A DNA stretch of 64,000 bases, taken from positions 11,036,001 through 11,100,000 of the forward strand of contig OX442316.1 in the NCBI GenBank assembly GCA_949358305.1. The letters run 5' to 3'. A program made the translations under genes and the position numbers. The notes beneath the pieces are model-generated. The model did not search any database, was not told where the DNA came from, and saw only the letters and a list, made by a program, of their open reading frames with translations. Source of the stretch: Strigamia acuminata (taxonomy: Eukaryota > Arthropoda > Chilopoda > Geophilomorpha > Linotaeniidae). Positions 1-13,300 of this stretch are shown piece by piece. Positions within the stretch are counted from its first letter, which is position 1. Each line of letters starts with the position of its first letter.

Positions 1-780
1 TGGCTTGTCTAGGGACGCAAACGCGGGTTCCCAAAATAGAGCGCTTGGCCAACCTTTTGCCCGTTGACATGTCGCTGCGATGGCAGATCTCGGAAGAATA
101 AAGGCCTATTTGTTATTTTGCATCCGATGAGTTGGTTCGATGTGGAAAAATGGAGTCGGTCAGTTCGCCGGTATCTTGTGCGGAGGTCGGTTCAGTTTGT
201 TTTGGCTTGCATTAAAGAAGGCGGGAGCAAAATCGAATGACAACAAAGCCATGTGATTTTCCGCCGCGCCTATTGGTCGTACAGCGGTTGACCTCGTTTC
301 TAATTGGCGCATGATGGAGGGTAGTTTACGAGCTGTCGCTCAAATTGCGTTTAAAAAAAAGCCGTTCGGTTTTTCCGACTCGAAATTCGCCGGCTTTCGC
401 TCGTTTTAGCCGTGTTTTACTGTCTTTTCGGGCTAGGGGTTCAAGTTGAAATAAAGTTTGAAGCTTGCTCGTTTCAATTGGATCGATTCCATCTTTAATC
501 TCGCCTCGTGCTGACTCCACCCACCGACAACCGGCTGATGTTGTTTACGGTGATTTGATCAGGCGGACTCACTCCCGCCCCGAATTCTTCAATTTTCTTG
601 ATCGTTTCGCTCGGTTTATTTGAATTAGCGATCCTGGCGCGCGCCCGATGCCATTTTAACGCGAAGAAGAAGAAAAATGGATTAGATTTAACTGTATTTT
701 GTTATTTTACGGGGAATTTTGGGCCGAGTTTGAGTGATGGGAGGGAGTGTGGCCGAATAAAGTAAGTTCAGTTCACGAAC
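1..780. promoter_or_regulatory. GC- and CpG-richer segment, possible promoter or 5' exon
   Basis: This stretch is clearly richer in G+C and CpG than the DNA after it, with many CGG, GCG and CGC words, and the change occurs near position 760. A good plus-strand splice donor context (AAA followed by GTAAGT) lies at about 760-768. Such islands often mark promoters or first exons in AT-rich invertebrate genomes. No conserved protein is recognisable in either direction. A 64-codon minus-strand frame at 326-520 lacks a recognisable family. The gene it might serve lies outside the window or has distant exons. The promoter role is inference. Confidence 0.25.
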
Positions 781-1867
781 AACATGGCTACGGCCTTGAT
801 ATGGTACACCCGGAACCGGGGGATAGTTGACAGAAAATCTTGCACCAAGAAAATCATATTGGGAGTCGTGGTTTTGCGTCTTTTAGTGGAAATAAATTGG
901 ATATTGAATGTAAAATGTATTTTAGATTGGTTAAGCACGAATTTTCATTGTGAATTTAAAAATGCCTAAAGTAGGTTTACTTCGTTAGGATGCCTAAATA
1001 TGTCAACATGTTTTTTCTCGTTTTCGTTTTAAGTTTTCTGTTGCACAACAAACGAGCAAAAAATACAATCGCTGAAGGTTTTCTGGTTTGTTTGGTGTTT
1101 TTCTTGTTCTAAACATCGAATTTAATGACGCGGGCAGTTTATCAAGCAGGAAAGTGAATTAATTTGCCAAGTGTTGTTTCAAAATAAGGCTTGCCTTAAC
1201 TGATTTATGATAACCTAGATGTTTTTTAAATCCCTTATTAAACAAATGGGAAGATTTAGTTCTGGTTTCTGACACAAGGCGACAGCATCGTCCACTCGTT
1301 GTTTTGTAATGGCGGCTAAATGGACTCCAGAATTATAAATGCCTTCACATATAAATTGTTAAGGTAATAAAAAAAACAATGTTATTATTTTTTGTACGGT
1401 ACGCAATATTTATTTTTGTAAATTTCATTCCAGTTTAATTAAATAGGAAGGGAAAAAAAGTGCTTCAAACATATTACATTACTTACAATTTGTTAAAAAA
1501 AAAAAGAAGAAAATAATGGTTTAAAGATGAATATTACATTTAATAAATTGACAGATTTTTGTACTATATTCTACTGAATAGTTGATCTTGGCAATTTCAA
1601 ACATATTTTGGCAGTAACTATGTTTCCTCCCGCCTTTTATTTAACAATGCGGTTCGTGTTGTACCATTTTAATGTCGATTTCCTGAGTTTTTCTATTCGG
1701 TTTCATTGTTATCACAGACTGTGCAGGTTCCCTCTTATGATCTTTTTCATTAAAAACCACACGTATATTTTCAATAGCACATACACACTACACACAATTT
1801 ACACATTCTTCTTCTGGTTGTATAATTCAGCTGCAAATGTTGGTTGAGATACATTTACAAAGGCATT
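781..1867. other. Intergenic DNA and probable SULF 3' UTR
   Basis: This AT-rich stretch contains no convincing exon. Read on the minus strand it follows the SULF stop codon. AATAAA polyadenylation signals on that strand occur at 1636-1641 and 1409-1414, about 230 and 455 nt past the stop, so a 3' UTR of one of these lengths is plausible. Nothing else is recognised. Confidence 0.4.
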
Positions 1868-4800
1868 TCAACCGTGCTTTTTTCGCTTATTCGTAGACCA
1901 ACGTTGATGTCTTTTCCATTGCCTATTAAAATAACAAAGAGATTTGATAAATTGCTCGATTAATTGCGTTAAAACCATTATAAAACCATATAAATAATTG
2001 ATGAATGATATAATAAAAGATGAAACCAATTAGGTACCTAATAATAAGTTTAATTACTCGGTATCCTATTCTATTTTACTTACTTAGTTGCCTGTTTCGA
2101 TATTCTAGCAGCTGCTATGTCTAAATCATAAGTTTCATCATCTAAGCCAACTGATGACTTTCCTGCAATATTAAATTTGTTAAAATAACAACAATTTTTT
2201 TAAATACCGACAGTGTAAGCTGTGTAGTCCAGAAAGTCGTCTAGTCAGGAGAGCTTGCATGTGTCCTTTATCTCAAGCTCGATTAATGATAATAAATGAC
2301 GCTAAAATCTAACAAAATCAAAACAAATAGTTTTTCTACCTTTTGGTGTTGCGATTACTATTTATTAGACCACACGGGACGCTTTATATACAAGATGGGC
2401 GGGCATTCCCGTCCGGATGGGAGAGCAAATTTAACCTTGCTGGGGAGTAGATGGGGTTGAGCCCACAAAACCTGTCCGGACCTCACAGCTGCCCAGATTG
2501 CGCTATGTCCGGACCACACGGCTTACACTGCATTAATTTTTTTTTTTACTAGAAGATTGAACAGTGCATTGTTTATTTCCTTGGCATTCCCTCAATTTCA
2601 TTAATTGAACGTGCAACTGGTGCAGAATCTCCAAAGGAATGTCATGGATTATGTTTTGCATCTGTAATACAATGAGAAACATTGATTTTTAGCTATAAAT
2701 GTAATAATTTCGCACAACTTACCTCGTATTGGTCAGTCCTCAAATCATAATAGCTGAGAAAGCCCGTTACAAATTCACAAAAGAGAAAATTGTGCGTTTC
2801 ATTCAAAGTGCGTAGACACCAATATGTGTTGTTATTGGCATTCTGACAAAAGCAGAATGGGCCATCTGTAAAACACAATGAAAAAGTCATTAAAAAGGTG
2901 AAAAACAGGAAATTTGTTGGTTATTTAAAGTGAAATTGAAAATGTGGCAATACAAAGCCTATCATTACTTGCACGATTTTGAAGTGTACAAAGAGTATGG
3001 GAAAAAAAAGAGCTATAATTACATGTCCACAATGGTGCTGTTTTCCAATGATTGTTGTCATGAGTGAAGCAATTCATTTTCTCAGCATTGCATGTTGTGT
3101 TTAAATACTTTGCTTTCTTTCTTCTGGTCTTGTCTCGCTCCTTGTGTTTCAGTCTTTCCTCTTTGAAGCGTCGCTTCTCCTCCTGTAGTTCATCTCTGTG
3201 ATTACGTTTACGACTTTTAAGAGACACACATTTCAAAGGTTTTATTGGTTAAATTAATTTCAACAAGATCTACCTTTTCCCAAAAGGAGGAGAACAAACG
3301 CAGTGATTAAATTTTGTTCTGGTATCCTGATCGTCAGGTTCTTCTTCTTCTTTATCTCCGCCTTCATTCTGATCCAAGTCTTGTAATGCTGGTGGAAGAG
3401 TTTTGTACTGCTTATCCCAAGGTTTTTTGTGCTTGAGATGTTTCCGGATACCCTGAAACAAATATTTCATGGAGAATTTAGTAATGACCCGCTACAATGG
3501 CTGCCAACCTACCTTTAGTTGTTCGAGCTTGGTTTTCAGTTCTTTTATTTGATCGTCCACATAATCTTTGTTTTCTCGCCAAACGTTCACATCTTTATAT
3601 ATTGTCGAGCTGCAATTTATTGCCGTATCATTGAGGACTTGGCAATCTATAAAGATAAAAGAAATTATTAATACTCTGTACATATTTCGATCAAATGTAT
3701 TATTTTACCTAAGGATTTGAGATATGGTAGTTTCTTCAAGGACCTTTCGGTGATTTTATGAACCACTTGAGATTTTAAATTCATTAAATTTGACAAGTTA
3801 AGTACTGGTGTTGAACTGCCATTGAAAATCTATACATTTTTTTTAATGAGATCAAAAAACATTTAAATATTTTTCTTTTAAAGAGATCATTTATTTATCA
3901 CCCCAAATGCAGATTCTTCCGCTTTGAGTGCTGCATCTCTAATGGCTTCAAGCTCAGCTTCCTTATCCATGGCTAAGAGTATATCGTGCAACTGAAAAAC
4001 TCCGTTTAAATCAAAATGCGGTGAATAAACATCTCCAAGGCTAATTTCTTCGATGTCTTCATCCGATAAATCTTCTAAAACATTATCTACGCTCCGCTGT
4101 TGGCGCGAATTAATAAATCGCGGCTTGAAATCTGAAAACATTTTAATTTCACTCGTGTTAGTAAATACTAGTACAACAAAAGTCGGGATGTTTATTCATT
4201 TTACCTTTTCTATTAACATGTCCTTTAATAAACGCCTTTTGGGCATTTTTTTCTGCTACATCTAACCCTGAGCTCGGACACACACAATTGGTTTTGTGAC
4301 GATCATTTACACTCTGAAGTCTACACTTGTGTATTCGCCATCTGAATCCGTCATGGGTGCATTCCCATTTCTGAAATAAATAAACAAAAATGGTAAATTG
4401 ATTCATGAATTAAATTTATTTATTCATACTTGTCCCGGTTGACATGGCGCCTCGTATTCCGGTCTCTTACAAAGAACACTAAGCCTTTGATCCTTTGTCA
4501 TGGTATCCAGGGGCCGGCTATAGTTTTTTTTAAAAGAAAAGAACAAAAACATTGAAACAAAAACAAAATAAAAGAGCAAGTAAAAAGATAATAAATTAGT
4601 CCACACAAGCTGAACGTGAGTGTTTAATCTTGTTCATCTAAGTACAGCTGGTGCAGACTGAATTTGCTATGAACCTTTCGTGATGTTCTCGCCACAAGTT
4701 CCATTTATCATTTCCAGCAATTGTACGTCGTCCGGAACTAAGATAAAAATGAAGTGATTTACTTATTTGACAGGTGTTTACACAGCTAATTTATTTATTT

Positions 4801-7800
4801 GAGCTTTGTTTGTACATTTATTTACCTCTCTATCAAAAACGTGTCCCGCCATGGCTTTATTACGCGTATTTGTGTGGGATATCTTCGGTTAAGTCTCTTT
4901 GATGATCTACTAAATAAACAGCAAGGCCAGACATATAGCAATTATAAATAAGATTTCGTGCGGGGATATTCTCACCCAGTGATCTCATTAGCTTCTATCA
5001 ACAACTTCTTTATGGATTTGCCATCCATATGTGGAGGCACCTCCACACCAGCCAGGTCTAATATTGTTGGAGCAATATCTAAATTGAGCACTACGTTTGG
5101 AATGCTAAAAAAATGAACAAAAATACCAAAAGTTTTTTTTTTTATACAGTTGTAATATCCAATGGGAAACCAATGCGATTTTATTTTGTAAATGTACAGT
5201 AAGTACATTAAACCTAATAAAATCATCTTGGCCATTGAAACGTATTTGCGGTGGTTGATTTCCCATAGGTATTCAATTCAATTATTCATACCTGATTCCT
5301 TTAGGTATTTTTGGTCCTCTAATAAAAAATGGAACTTTGACATCAAACTCAAACGGCATTGCTTTGCCTTTAACCAAACCAAACTGGCCTAAATGATATC
5401 CATGATCCGAAGTGTAAATGATATAAGTGTTATCCAATTCCCCTAGCAGCTTCAACTCGTTGTAAATCTAGCGTAATTGCATTAGAAAGTCTCAATTACT
5501 GCGCACAGCGAATCAATGTCAGCTTACCCGTTCTAATGCATCGTCCACGGATTGTAATGTCTGTAAGCGCTTTGTGTGCAGCATATCTGTGAATTTTATA
5601 TGAATGGGTTCCATTTTGCCCGTGTATCTTAATATCCATTGCTTGTCTTGGTTCGGAGCGTAATTCCAGTTTGGGGTTCTGAAAAGTTGTTTTAATAGGT
5701 GAATGTTAAAGGGGAACAAATATAACAATAGGAACCTGTGGCTAGTATTGTTGAAGAACATGTTTTGATATTGTGGGGCTGCATCTTCGGGTCCGTGAGG
5801 CGCTGGATAACTGGCAACCAATAAAACTGGTTTATTGCCAAAATACTGTTTAGATTGGCGCAGGAATGCCAAGGAATCGTTAGTGATGAGATCGGAGTAA
5901 TAATCCTGTTGTTGTTTTTTATGTGAAAGAGATGTAATAAAGCTGATAAAAATAATGAAATAAATTTCTTACAATATTATAATCGTCTCCATGTTTGACT
6001 TTCATTCCATTTAAGTTGATGGAATAATTGTAGAAACGTGAATTGCGGATTAAACCCGCCCACTCCCTCCATCCAGGTGGAATGTAGGTGCCATTATACT
6101 CGTTTAAATATTTTCCAAAATATCCTGCAAGGAATAAAAAAAAAAATTTTAAAAAAATTTGACGTTGAAAAAATGATTGAGAAAAAATTTAAATTTTTTT
6201 TCGGCCATGATAACATTTAATTTGAATTTGGAATGGCAGAACATTTATTGTCTTATTAAAGTGAATGGCGGCCTAATTTGCTTTTATCTTCTGGCCTTGA
6301 ACAGCACATTGACTGGCTATTCATGATTCACATGTGTAAGATCCCCCACTAACCACCTCATTATTGGTTGAGTTAAAATCAATTTGTCCAATGATAAAAA
6401 AAACTCTTTTTTTTAATTACTATAAGAATGTCTCATCCATAAACATTAACCAACTCGGTCTTACAGCTTAATCAATACATCCTATCACTTAAAGAAATAA
6501 CAGTGCATGATATTCATTAAGATGAAAACTCAAGATAATGAGTTAAGTGAGTTTATTAGGTAGTAAAATAATAATAAAGATTATGTAAGTGTGGTTAATA
6601 TTTCTTCTTAGAATGGTTAATTAAATTTAATGGGAAATTGTATCTGGGAAATGTAAAGTAGGTGGTGGTTTTGAACTGAAGCTGCATAACTAACAAAAGC
6701 ATTTGAAATTTAAAAAGATGGAAAATTGAACTTTGTTGTTTTATGGTTTGTGTTTTTGTATACCAAAGCTTACTTAGTAATTTGTACGTCCGTTTCTTTA
6801 CTTTCCAACCTATTCCGAGTATTAGTTTGTTTTCTTTGTGTGTTTGACTTGTTTTTATGACACTGGCTTAGTGTATTCGGCCTCAGACGTAACAATTATG
6901 TTGCTCGATCTAACTCCAAAACCGACATAAACAGCAAAATCTAAGTATAGAAATCGAAATGAATTGTTTGTCGCACTTGTGGTTGTGCATTTTTAAGTTT
7001 ATCGTGTTAAACATTAATTGAAACTGATATAGAATGGTTTAGAAATGTAAAAAAAAAAAACATGTATCGGTCATGTTATATTTTGTGCCCCTGTGTGAGA
7101 TAAGTAATCTTAAAGATTGAGTTTCAAAAGGAGTGCATGTTTATACACATGCACATAGATATGTTTGGTAAGCAGGTTCATTTGATGAAGATGAATGAGC
7201 CGACTTTGGAGTCGTTTTATTCTTAAAATAGTTTTTCCTTTGGAATTGAGCCAATACACTGTGGACATCCTATTTTAATACGAGTTTATGTTTTGAATTT
7301 GAACATGCAATGAGACAAATTTCAATTTATCAAGGAAAAAAAAAATAATCTTATCCAAGGACATCATCTTCAAAAAAAAAAAAAGTTGGAAATAAAAAAA
7401 CACCATTTATGTGTTAGATAAAAATCAAACATTTACAATAATAAATTATTTATACACTTGAATAAAAATTTTATTTATTTTTTTTTCCTTTAAATCTCAG
7501 AGGCAGAATCTGAAGGGAGAAATCGAGTAATAAAGAAAGTCAGTCAGGCGAGCGTGGCAACCTGGCTTTGTCTCGAGTGATCACGTGACTCGACTGACTG
7601 ACGCAAAATCAAAGACATAAAAATAAGAGAATTTTATGCTGATTGGATCGGTTTATCAATTACAATTTGGAATAAATGATACATGTTGAGAATTCCTTCA
7701 ATTTTCTCCAACTCAAAGGTCATTGCCCTACCTCATAATAACCAAATTTCAATTTCATCACGTAACTAATAAATTATCTGGAATACTGCAACGGAATAAA

Positions 7801-9187
7801 TGAAACTGAAGACCTAATTTGGAAAACAAATATTTAAAAAATGCCAGGAATTGCAAATTTCACTCGTAATGTTGTTAACACAAAAATCGGCTCGTTTTTC
7901 TGCCAAAAAACGAGTTCAACCAATGGGAGTTCCAGTGAAACCTATTTTTAATCCCCAGCTGAAATAATTCGTTATGGAGTATAATTGTTAGAACCAGGCA
8001 AAATATGATGTCATCCAGAAAGGGCTGCTAAAAGGGTCCCACAGACATAAATCCGCCCCTGCTACATCCCTAATACATTGCCAATGGTGCATTGTAATAC
8101 ACACACCAGACCTCACGATTTCAAGGGGCCCCTAGTCTCTAAGGGCCCCATTTCCGTTGATCAGTTTCCCGAAAATAAAAAAAAAGTAAAATATTTTTTT
8201 TTACTTTGTTGATGCTCATTTGGTGCCATTTTCCAGGGCCACTGGGGCCTCCAAGCGCTTCTGCGCATTGCAGATTATGAATAAAACAAAAAGGATGAAA
8301 TACTAACCTGTACGATAGCCTGCATTGTTGAGGTACGTTGCAAACGAGCGAGTTTCATGGTTTTGTTGCCAGTAAGGTGATGAACAATTATCGTTATTGG
8401 TGAAGACATTGTGGTTGTGCACATACATTCCGGTCAATATAGAACTTCTGGATGGACAACACATTGGTGTGGTAACATACGCGTTTGGGAAATGTACTCC
8501 ACCATCTCTGAGGATATGTAATGCTTTTGGCATAGTGTTCATTGAACCTGCGAATAAATGGCATGGTGTCTTGATATCACATCACTCAAGGACTCATGAA
8601 TATAAACAAACCACGTGTGTACATATTTGGTTTGCACTATGCAAATGACCTGTTTCTTTTTTTTAAATTAATATTATTATCATTATTGTTAATTTTATTT
8701 TTTTTTGGGAGGAAAAATAAAATTTAATTTGTTTTGCACTCGAAGTACTTTAATGCAGTTTGAAAAGTTTTATATGTGCACTGTTGCCAACTGACATTGT
8801 GACAAAAAGTAATGCAGGCAGAATGCCAAGTATATTTGGAATAAGCCTAAGTTTATATTGTCTTTATATTTATATATTTTGGTAAGGGCTAATACCTAAT
8901 TCAATATCCTGATCATCTGTCAAGATGAGGATAATATTTGGTTTCTTTTCACGTTGGAAAATTGGTTTTTTGTTGACTCTGAACTGGCGTCTAGTGGTAG
9001 TCGAGGTTGAAGTTACGACGCTGCTGCCGCCTCGCCAAGTGTCACCGCGGAAAGTGGAAGATGGTGGCGTGCGGAAAACGTCTCTTGAAGAGGAAGATGT
9101 AACTTTGCGGGTGGTGCATACAGATGTGCTTAGTAAAAAAATCAAAGCTACTGAGCTGAGGAATAGGGGCGACCTGCCCTCAAACAT
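1868..9187 (-). CDS. SULF: Extracellular heparan sulfate 6-O-endosulfatase, complete
   Basis: Removes 6-O-sulfates from heparan sulfate at the cell surface, tuning growth-factor and morphogen signalling. Coding exons in transcript order: 8896-9187, 8308-8547, 5973-6124, 5736-5905, 5528-5678, 5292-5467, 4976-5104, 4826-4909, 4675-4737, 4430-4517, 4205-4370, 3902-4131, 3709-3829, 3513-3646, 3274-3452, 3023-3213, 2723-2865, 2550-2661, 2084-2162, 1868-1922. They sum to 2955 nt (984 residues; vertebrate SULF1/2 have about 870). Residues 1-24 look like a signal peptide. Asp91-Asp92 in LTDDQD bind metal. CCPSR at 127-131 is the sulfatase motif, with Cys127 the expected formylglycine. The middle exons carry a basic, coiled hydrophilic domain. 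[12 protein letters not shown] and [20 protein letters not shown] mark the SULF C-terminal domain. The start ATG lies 9 nt inside an exon preceded by a CAG acceptor at 9197-9199. Paralog identity (SULF1 or SULF2) cannot be assigned. Exon calls are by eye. Confidence 0.93.
2211..2530. mobile_element. MITE with CAGTGTAAGC terminal inverted repeats
   Basis: The left end reads CAGTGTAAGCTGTGTAGTCC and the right end, reverse-complemented, CAGTGTAAGCCGTGTGGTCC. That gives terminal inverted repeats of about 20 bp with two mismatches, 320 bp apart. The CAGTG start resembles hAT-type ends. No transposase frame and no clear target duplication are visible. It sits in the penultimate SULF intron and ends only about 20 bp from the splice donor of the exon at 2550-2661. 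Confidence 0.75.
6125..8307. other. SULF intron 2 (2.2 kb)
   Basis: This is the longest intron between SULF coding exons; most others are below 300 bp. It is AT-rich with no coding exon. It holds an imperfect hairpin at about 7539-7606 and a G/C-rich patch at 8100-8260 with repeated GGGGCCCC-type words, which may be a decayed repeat. The patch is not identified. Confidence 0.6.
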
Positions 9188-10083
9188 TGCTCGAGTCTGT
9201 TGGAGAAATAAATTAAAAACTTGGCAGATTAATGGGAATTAAAGGTGAAACTCAAACTTTGTTATACAGCATGTAATAATGGAATTGTTTGGGTGCAAAT
9301 GCAGACGGTTAATTGTGCTTGTCTCGTGACTAATTAAAAGTAAAGCGATAGAAAAATTAACTTTCGGCTTTAATTTATTTAATTTTCAAAAAAATATATC
9401 TTTATTATTTTAAGACTTTTCAACAAAATGTTGTATTTTTACATTGGCAGATTTATTTGTGGTTTGTCATGTTTATTATACGGCGGTACCCATTCATTTA
9501 TGGAGCTTAAATTCTTTGCTAATTGTTGAATATTATTGTAATGATTAAGCCAGGTTATTCAGCTTATTCGTGGACTGGTGGGGGAACGAGGAAACTACAT
9601 GTTAACAGAGATGTCAAGAGGTATGGAAATAGAATCTCAAACCCTCTTATTTCCTGTGTTAATCAAAGTTATTATGTCTCTTTTTTTTAAATTCAAGTTT
9701 TGCTATGTAAATTTTGCAAGTAGCATTTACGTTCTACACACTAGGAAAAAAATAAAATAAATTAAAAATGCGAATATTTAAACGTTTGTAATGTATTTTG
9801 CAGCAACAACATTTAACGCCCAAGTGAAACCAATTAAAGAAAATTGTTTTTTTTTAAAAGAACGATGGATTTGAGTTGTCCAAATAAGTGAAGACAGGAA
9901 GCATTGATTTTTAGTGGTCGAGACGTTTGACCATCGGTTTGAAAGTGTAAAATAGATGATAAAAAGTGGAATAGCTGCTTTCTCGAGCTGGTTTGTCCAG
10001 GGCCATTTCCTGCTATGCAGTATTGTAACCTTCGTTGCACAAGCTTCTCATGCTCATGTTATACATCGCATTTAATTTTTGGC

Positions 10084-10392
10084 AGTGGCTACGTTCATGT
10101 CCGACGTGAACGTATTATTTTCATGACGCGCTGTGATTGGCTGAGATCTATTCAGGTCGGTTTGTTTCCTCAACGTAATTTTTCTCAAATTCAATGTTTT
10201 CGAGGTTTTAGCTTCTTTTTTTCTTACAAGGGGGGGCTTAGCCCCCCCTTGACCCCCCCAGACCTAACCTTATCCGTTTTTAGCAAAGTTGACAAAATGA
10301 GGATTTTCGTCAATGTATTTCAATGCATCTCTCAACCAATCACAGCGCGTCATGAAAATAATACGTTCATGTCGGACATGAACGTAGCCACT
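10084..10392. mobile_element. Foldback MITE with long terminal inverted repeats
   Basis: The two ends match as inverted repeats over roughly 60 bp, from the outer (C/A)AGTGGCTACGTTCATGTC to the inner GCGCTGTGATTGG, with only a few mismatches. The centre, near 10230-10260, contains a G-run/C-run stem (GGGGGGCTTAGCCCCCCC). At about 309 bp with no open frame, this is a non-autonomous foldback element. The near-identity of the arms suggests a relatively recent insertion. It lies in the probable first SULF intron. Confidence 0.85.
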
Positions 10393-13300
10393 TCGTTAAT
10401 TTTTACCGCCTAAAACATACTTTTTGTACGCCTAATGATTCATGATATCAGTCATTAATGCTTTACGTAATGAAATAATGAATTGTTCGAGTTTCTCCTT
10501 ATCACGATTATGTCATGTTTACAAAAATAAAACGATGATGATGCTATCATAAAGTAGGTTTATTGATTTAACTGATAAAAATGCGATTAAGTTAGTTGTG
10601 GGTCGGAAGATTGTTGAGAAATTGAGGGAATTGTTTGCTCTAAGCTGGTCACGGTTAAATATATATATAAAAAATTGTCAATAATTTTTTTCGGGAAGGG
10701 GTTTTAATTTTTAAATGTGTGTTGAGGCTCTGGGGAAGGGAGAAATGAAAAAAAAGAGGGAAAAAAGATGGTGATGAAAAGACAAAACGTGTTACGCTGC
10801 AATGCTTGACAAAATGTGCGGTGGACCAGAGTTTCCTGTGTTTAATATTAGGGAGAAATGAAAAATGACGTATTTCCGAGGCACACGTGAGCGTATATAT
10901 GAACGGCAATTGGAGGGTGTGGAATAATTAAACGGGAAGTGATAAAGTATATGTAATAAATGGTTTGAAATGTAAAGATGGGCGAATGTGGGGCGAAATA
11001 TAAATGATTGAGTTGAGTTTGTGCAAAAAGGGTTTTTTTTCTTCGCCTTTTATTTTTCTTGCATTATTAAATGAAGAAAAGCAAAAATACTTTTATTATC
11101 AGCTGATTCCAGATGGTGGGCGCATTGCTTAACTTCCTTTAAATGGTTTTATAAAGAAATGCAACTAAAGTATCCAATGTGGTTTTATTTAGATTTTTAA
11201 ATGCGGGTAAGTAGGGAGGGAGAGTTGTAATTGTTCAAATGGGGTTACGGAATAGATTTATAAGGGCATTTAAAGAATTTAAAGCGAAGCATTGTGGCTA
11301 CTGTCGGCAGACACAACAAGGAGTCATTCCTACTGGAAATGATGATTTTGCTCAAAATAATATTGTAAGAACCAAGATTGCGGTGCGTAAATGGCCCGAA
11401 TTTCCGGTCCTTATGTAAGTTTGTGTAAACAATTGCCTACAAACACTGAAATTTTATATAAATTTTTTAATTTTGTGAATTAATATTACCAGGGAGGAAA
11501 AAATTCTAGTTTCGCAATACCGGTAGTTTAAATTTTTACGATTTCCATTGCAAAATGCATCCATCCATTTTATACCACATTTTCATGATAAGATTAAAAT
11601 AAATACTGCAGTTTACAGGGAATTGGGGAAAATTCTCCGAAATTAGGAAGTGACACGGAGAAATTAAGTAAACTAACAGAGGATGCCGCATTTCCCATGC
11701 GTTTCCACAAAAATAAACAAATAAAATGAAAATAAAACGTTTATTTTCCAATGTTTGCGCCCCAATAAATATGATAAAAGAGGCGCGTGTTTAAGTGAAG
11801 TTATTATTGAGTAAAATGTTTAGCTCTCCTCAGAGGATTCCAGTTCCATGTAGTAGTGAGAATGGGATTTAAATCCTGCGTCTGTTAAAGGGGTGAAGCC
11901 CATTCATTCAGCAGAGACGCGAGTGTAGGGGGAGAAAGCGCTTTGGGAGTTGGGATGATCAAACACAGATCCGACAAAAGGATTGAAGGAGAAAGGGAGA
12001 AAAAAAGCTATTTGCCAATTCCCACAGGTAGATTCCAGTTTGAACAAGTCTAAACTTTTCTCTTTTTCTTCTCCATCTCGATCTCGAGTAAAAATCTCTT
12101 CTTTTCCCATTCTCTGCAGTTATGAAATGTGAGATTGCTGCTTCCGTATGCGAGCACTTTAATCGAATTTATGAAGATAGCTGAAAGCTACTTCTCATTT
12201 TACAAACACTCTTTACTTCAAGCTCAAAACTCGATAGCAAGAATTCTGATGAATATTCATAGGGGGCGTATCTGATTGGATTGATGCAATTCAAGCCTTA
12301 AGTCTCGAATTAATCCCTTTACACAAATCAAGAGAATCCACCCTTAAGTACATATACAATTTTTTCTTCTTCTTCTTTCTTTTTTTTTTAAAAATGTAGA
12401 AGGATAAAAGTTTGTTAATTAAATAGTAAGAGCAGTGTATTAAGATTTCATCTTAATCTAAACGATGTTTGGACATTGGAGTCATGTTCATATCTTGTCG
12501 GTTGATTGAATTTTTTCCTCTAAAGGTCATTCAAACCGGTCCCCCAATATGTAGAATTATACATTGTTGCTTGAAGGGATATTTTTTTTTTAAAAGAAAT
12601 AGTGACTTTATAATCAGCTTTGACTGATGTACTTCGTAATAGAAATATCAAGACGAGGTTTAAGGGTAGAAAACAAGGCGGGGATATTAGATTATCAATG
12701 TTGTATTTAAATTTGTGGGTTTTCGACGTTATTTATTCAGTTTCATTTAAATTGATCTTTTAAACACTACGGAAGGTCTTGAAATAGCAATTTTTTGGTT
12801 TAAAAAAAGAAACCATGCATAATTTATTGAGCATGTAATGAGATTCACATTTTAAAGTGGTCAAAATGGAGGCAAATAAATTACCGGTGTTTTAATTCGT
12901 TTTTAATTTTTAATGCCAAGCAGATTAGCGTAAAATGCTCCAATACATAAATATAAATCAAATATAAATGACGTTTAGAGGGTTGTTTTTTGTTTCTTTT
13001 TGAAAAACAACTTTAATCGAGTTAGAAACCAATTTGGAAATTCTATTATAGGAAATTATGCGGAATGGTGGGGGAAATGTTTGCACCTGTGTGAATCTAA
13101 TAAAATTACAGAAATTTATGACTCCCAGGACGAATATTCTTCAAAAAAATTAATATGAAACATGAAACTTGGATAATTCAATTTGTGGCGCAAGTCGGAG
13201 AGCTTACAGTGCATGTGTGTGTGTGTGAAGAGGGGCCGGAAGTGTCTTTACCCTTGAGAGGTGTGATATAAATGCCAGCAGGTGTTCCTCCCCCAATATT

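Noticed and set aside
2533-2549. Stop codon TAA directly after the exon at 2550-2661 as the end of SULF
   Set aside because: Splicing at the preceding donor joins two further exons in matching phase whose product resembles the conserved SULF tail, so the stop is probably intronic.
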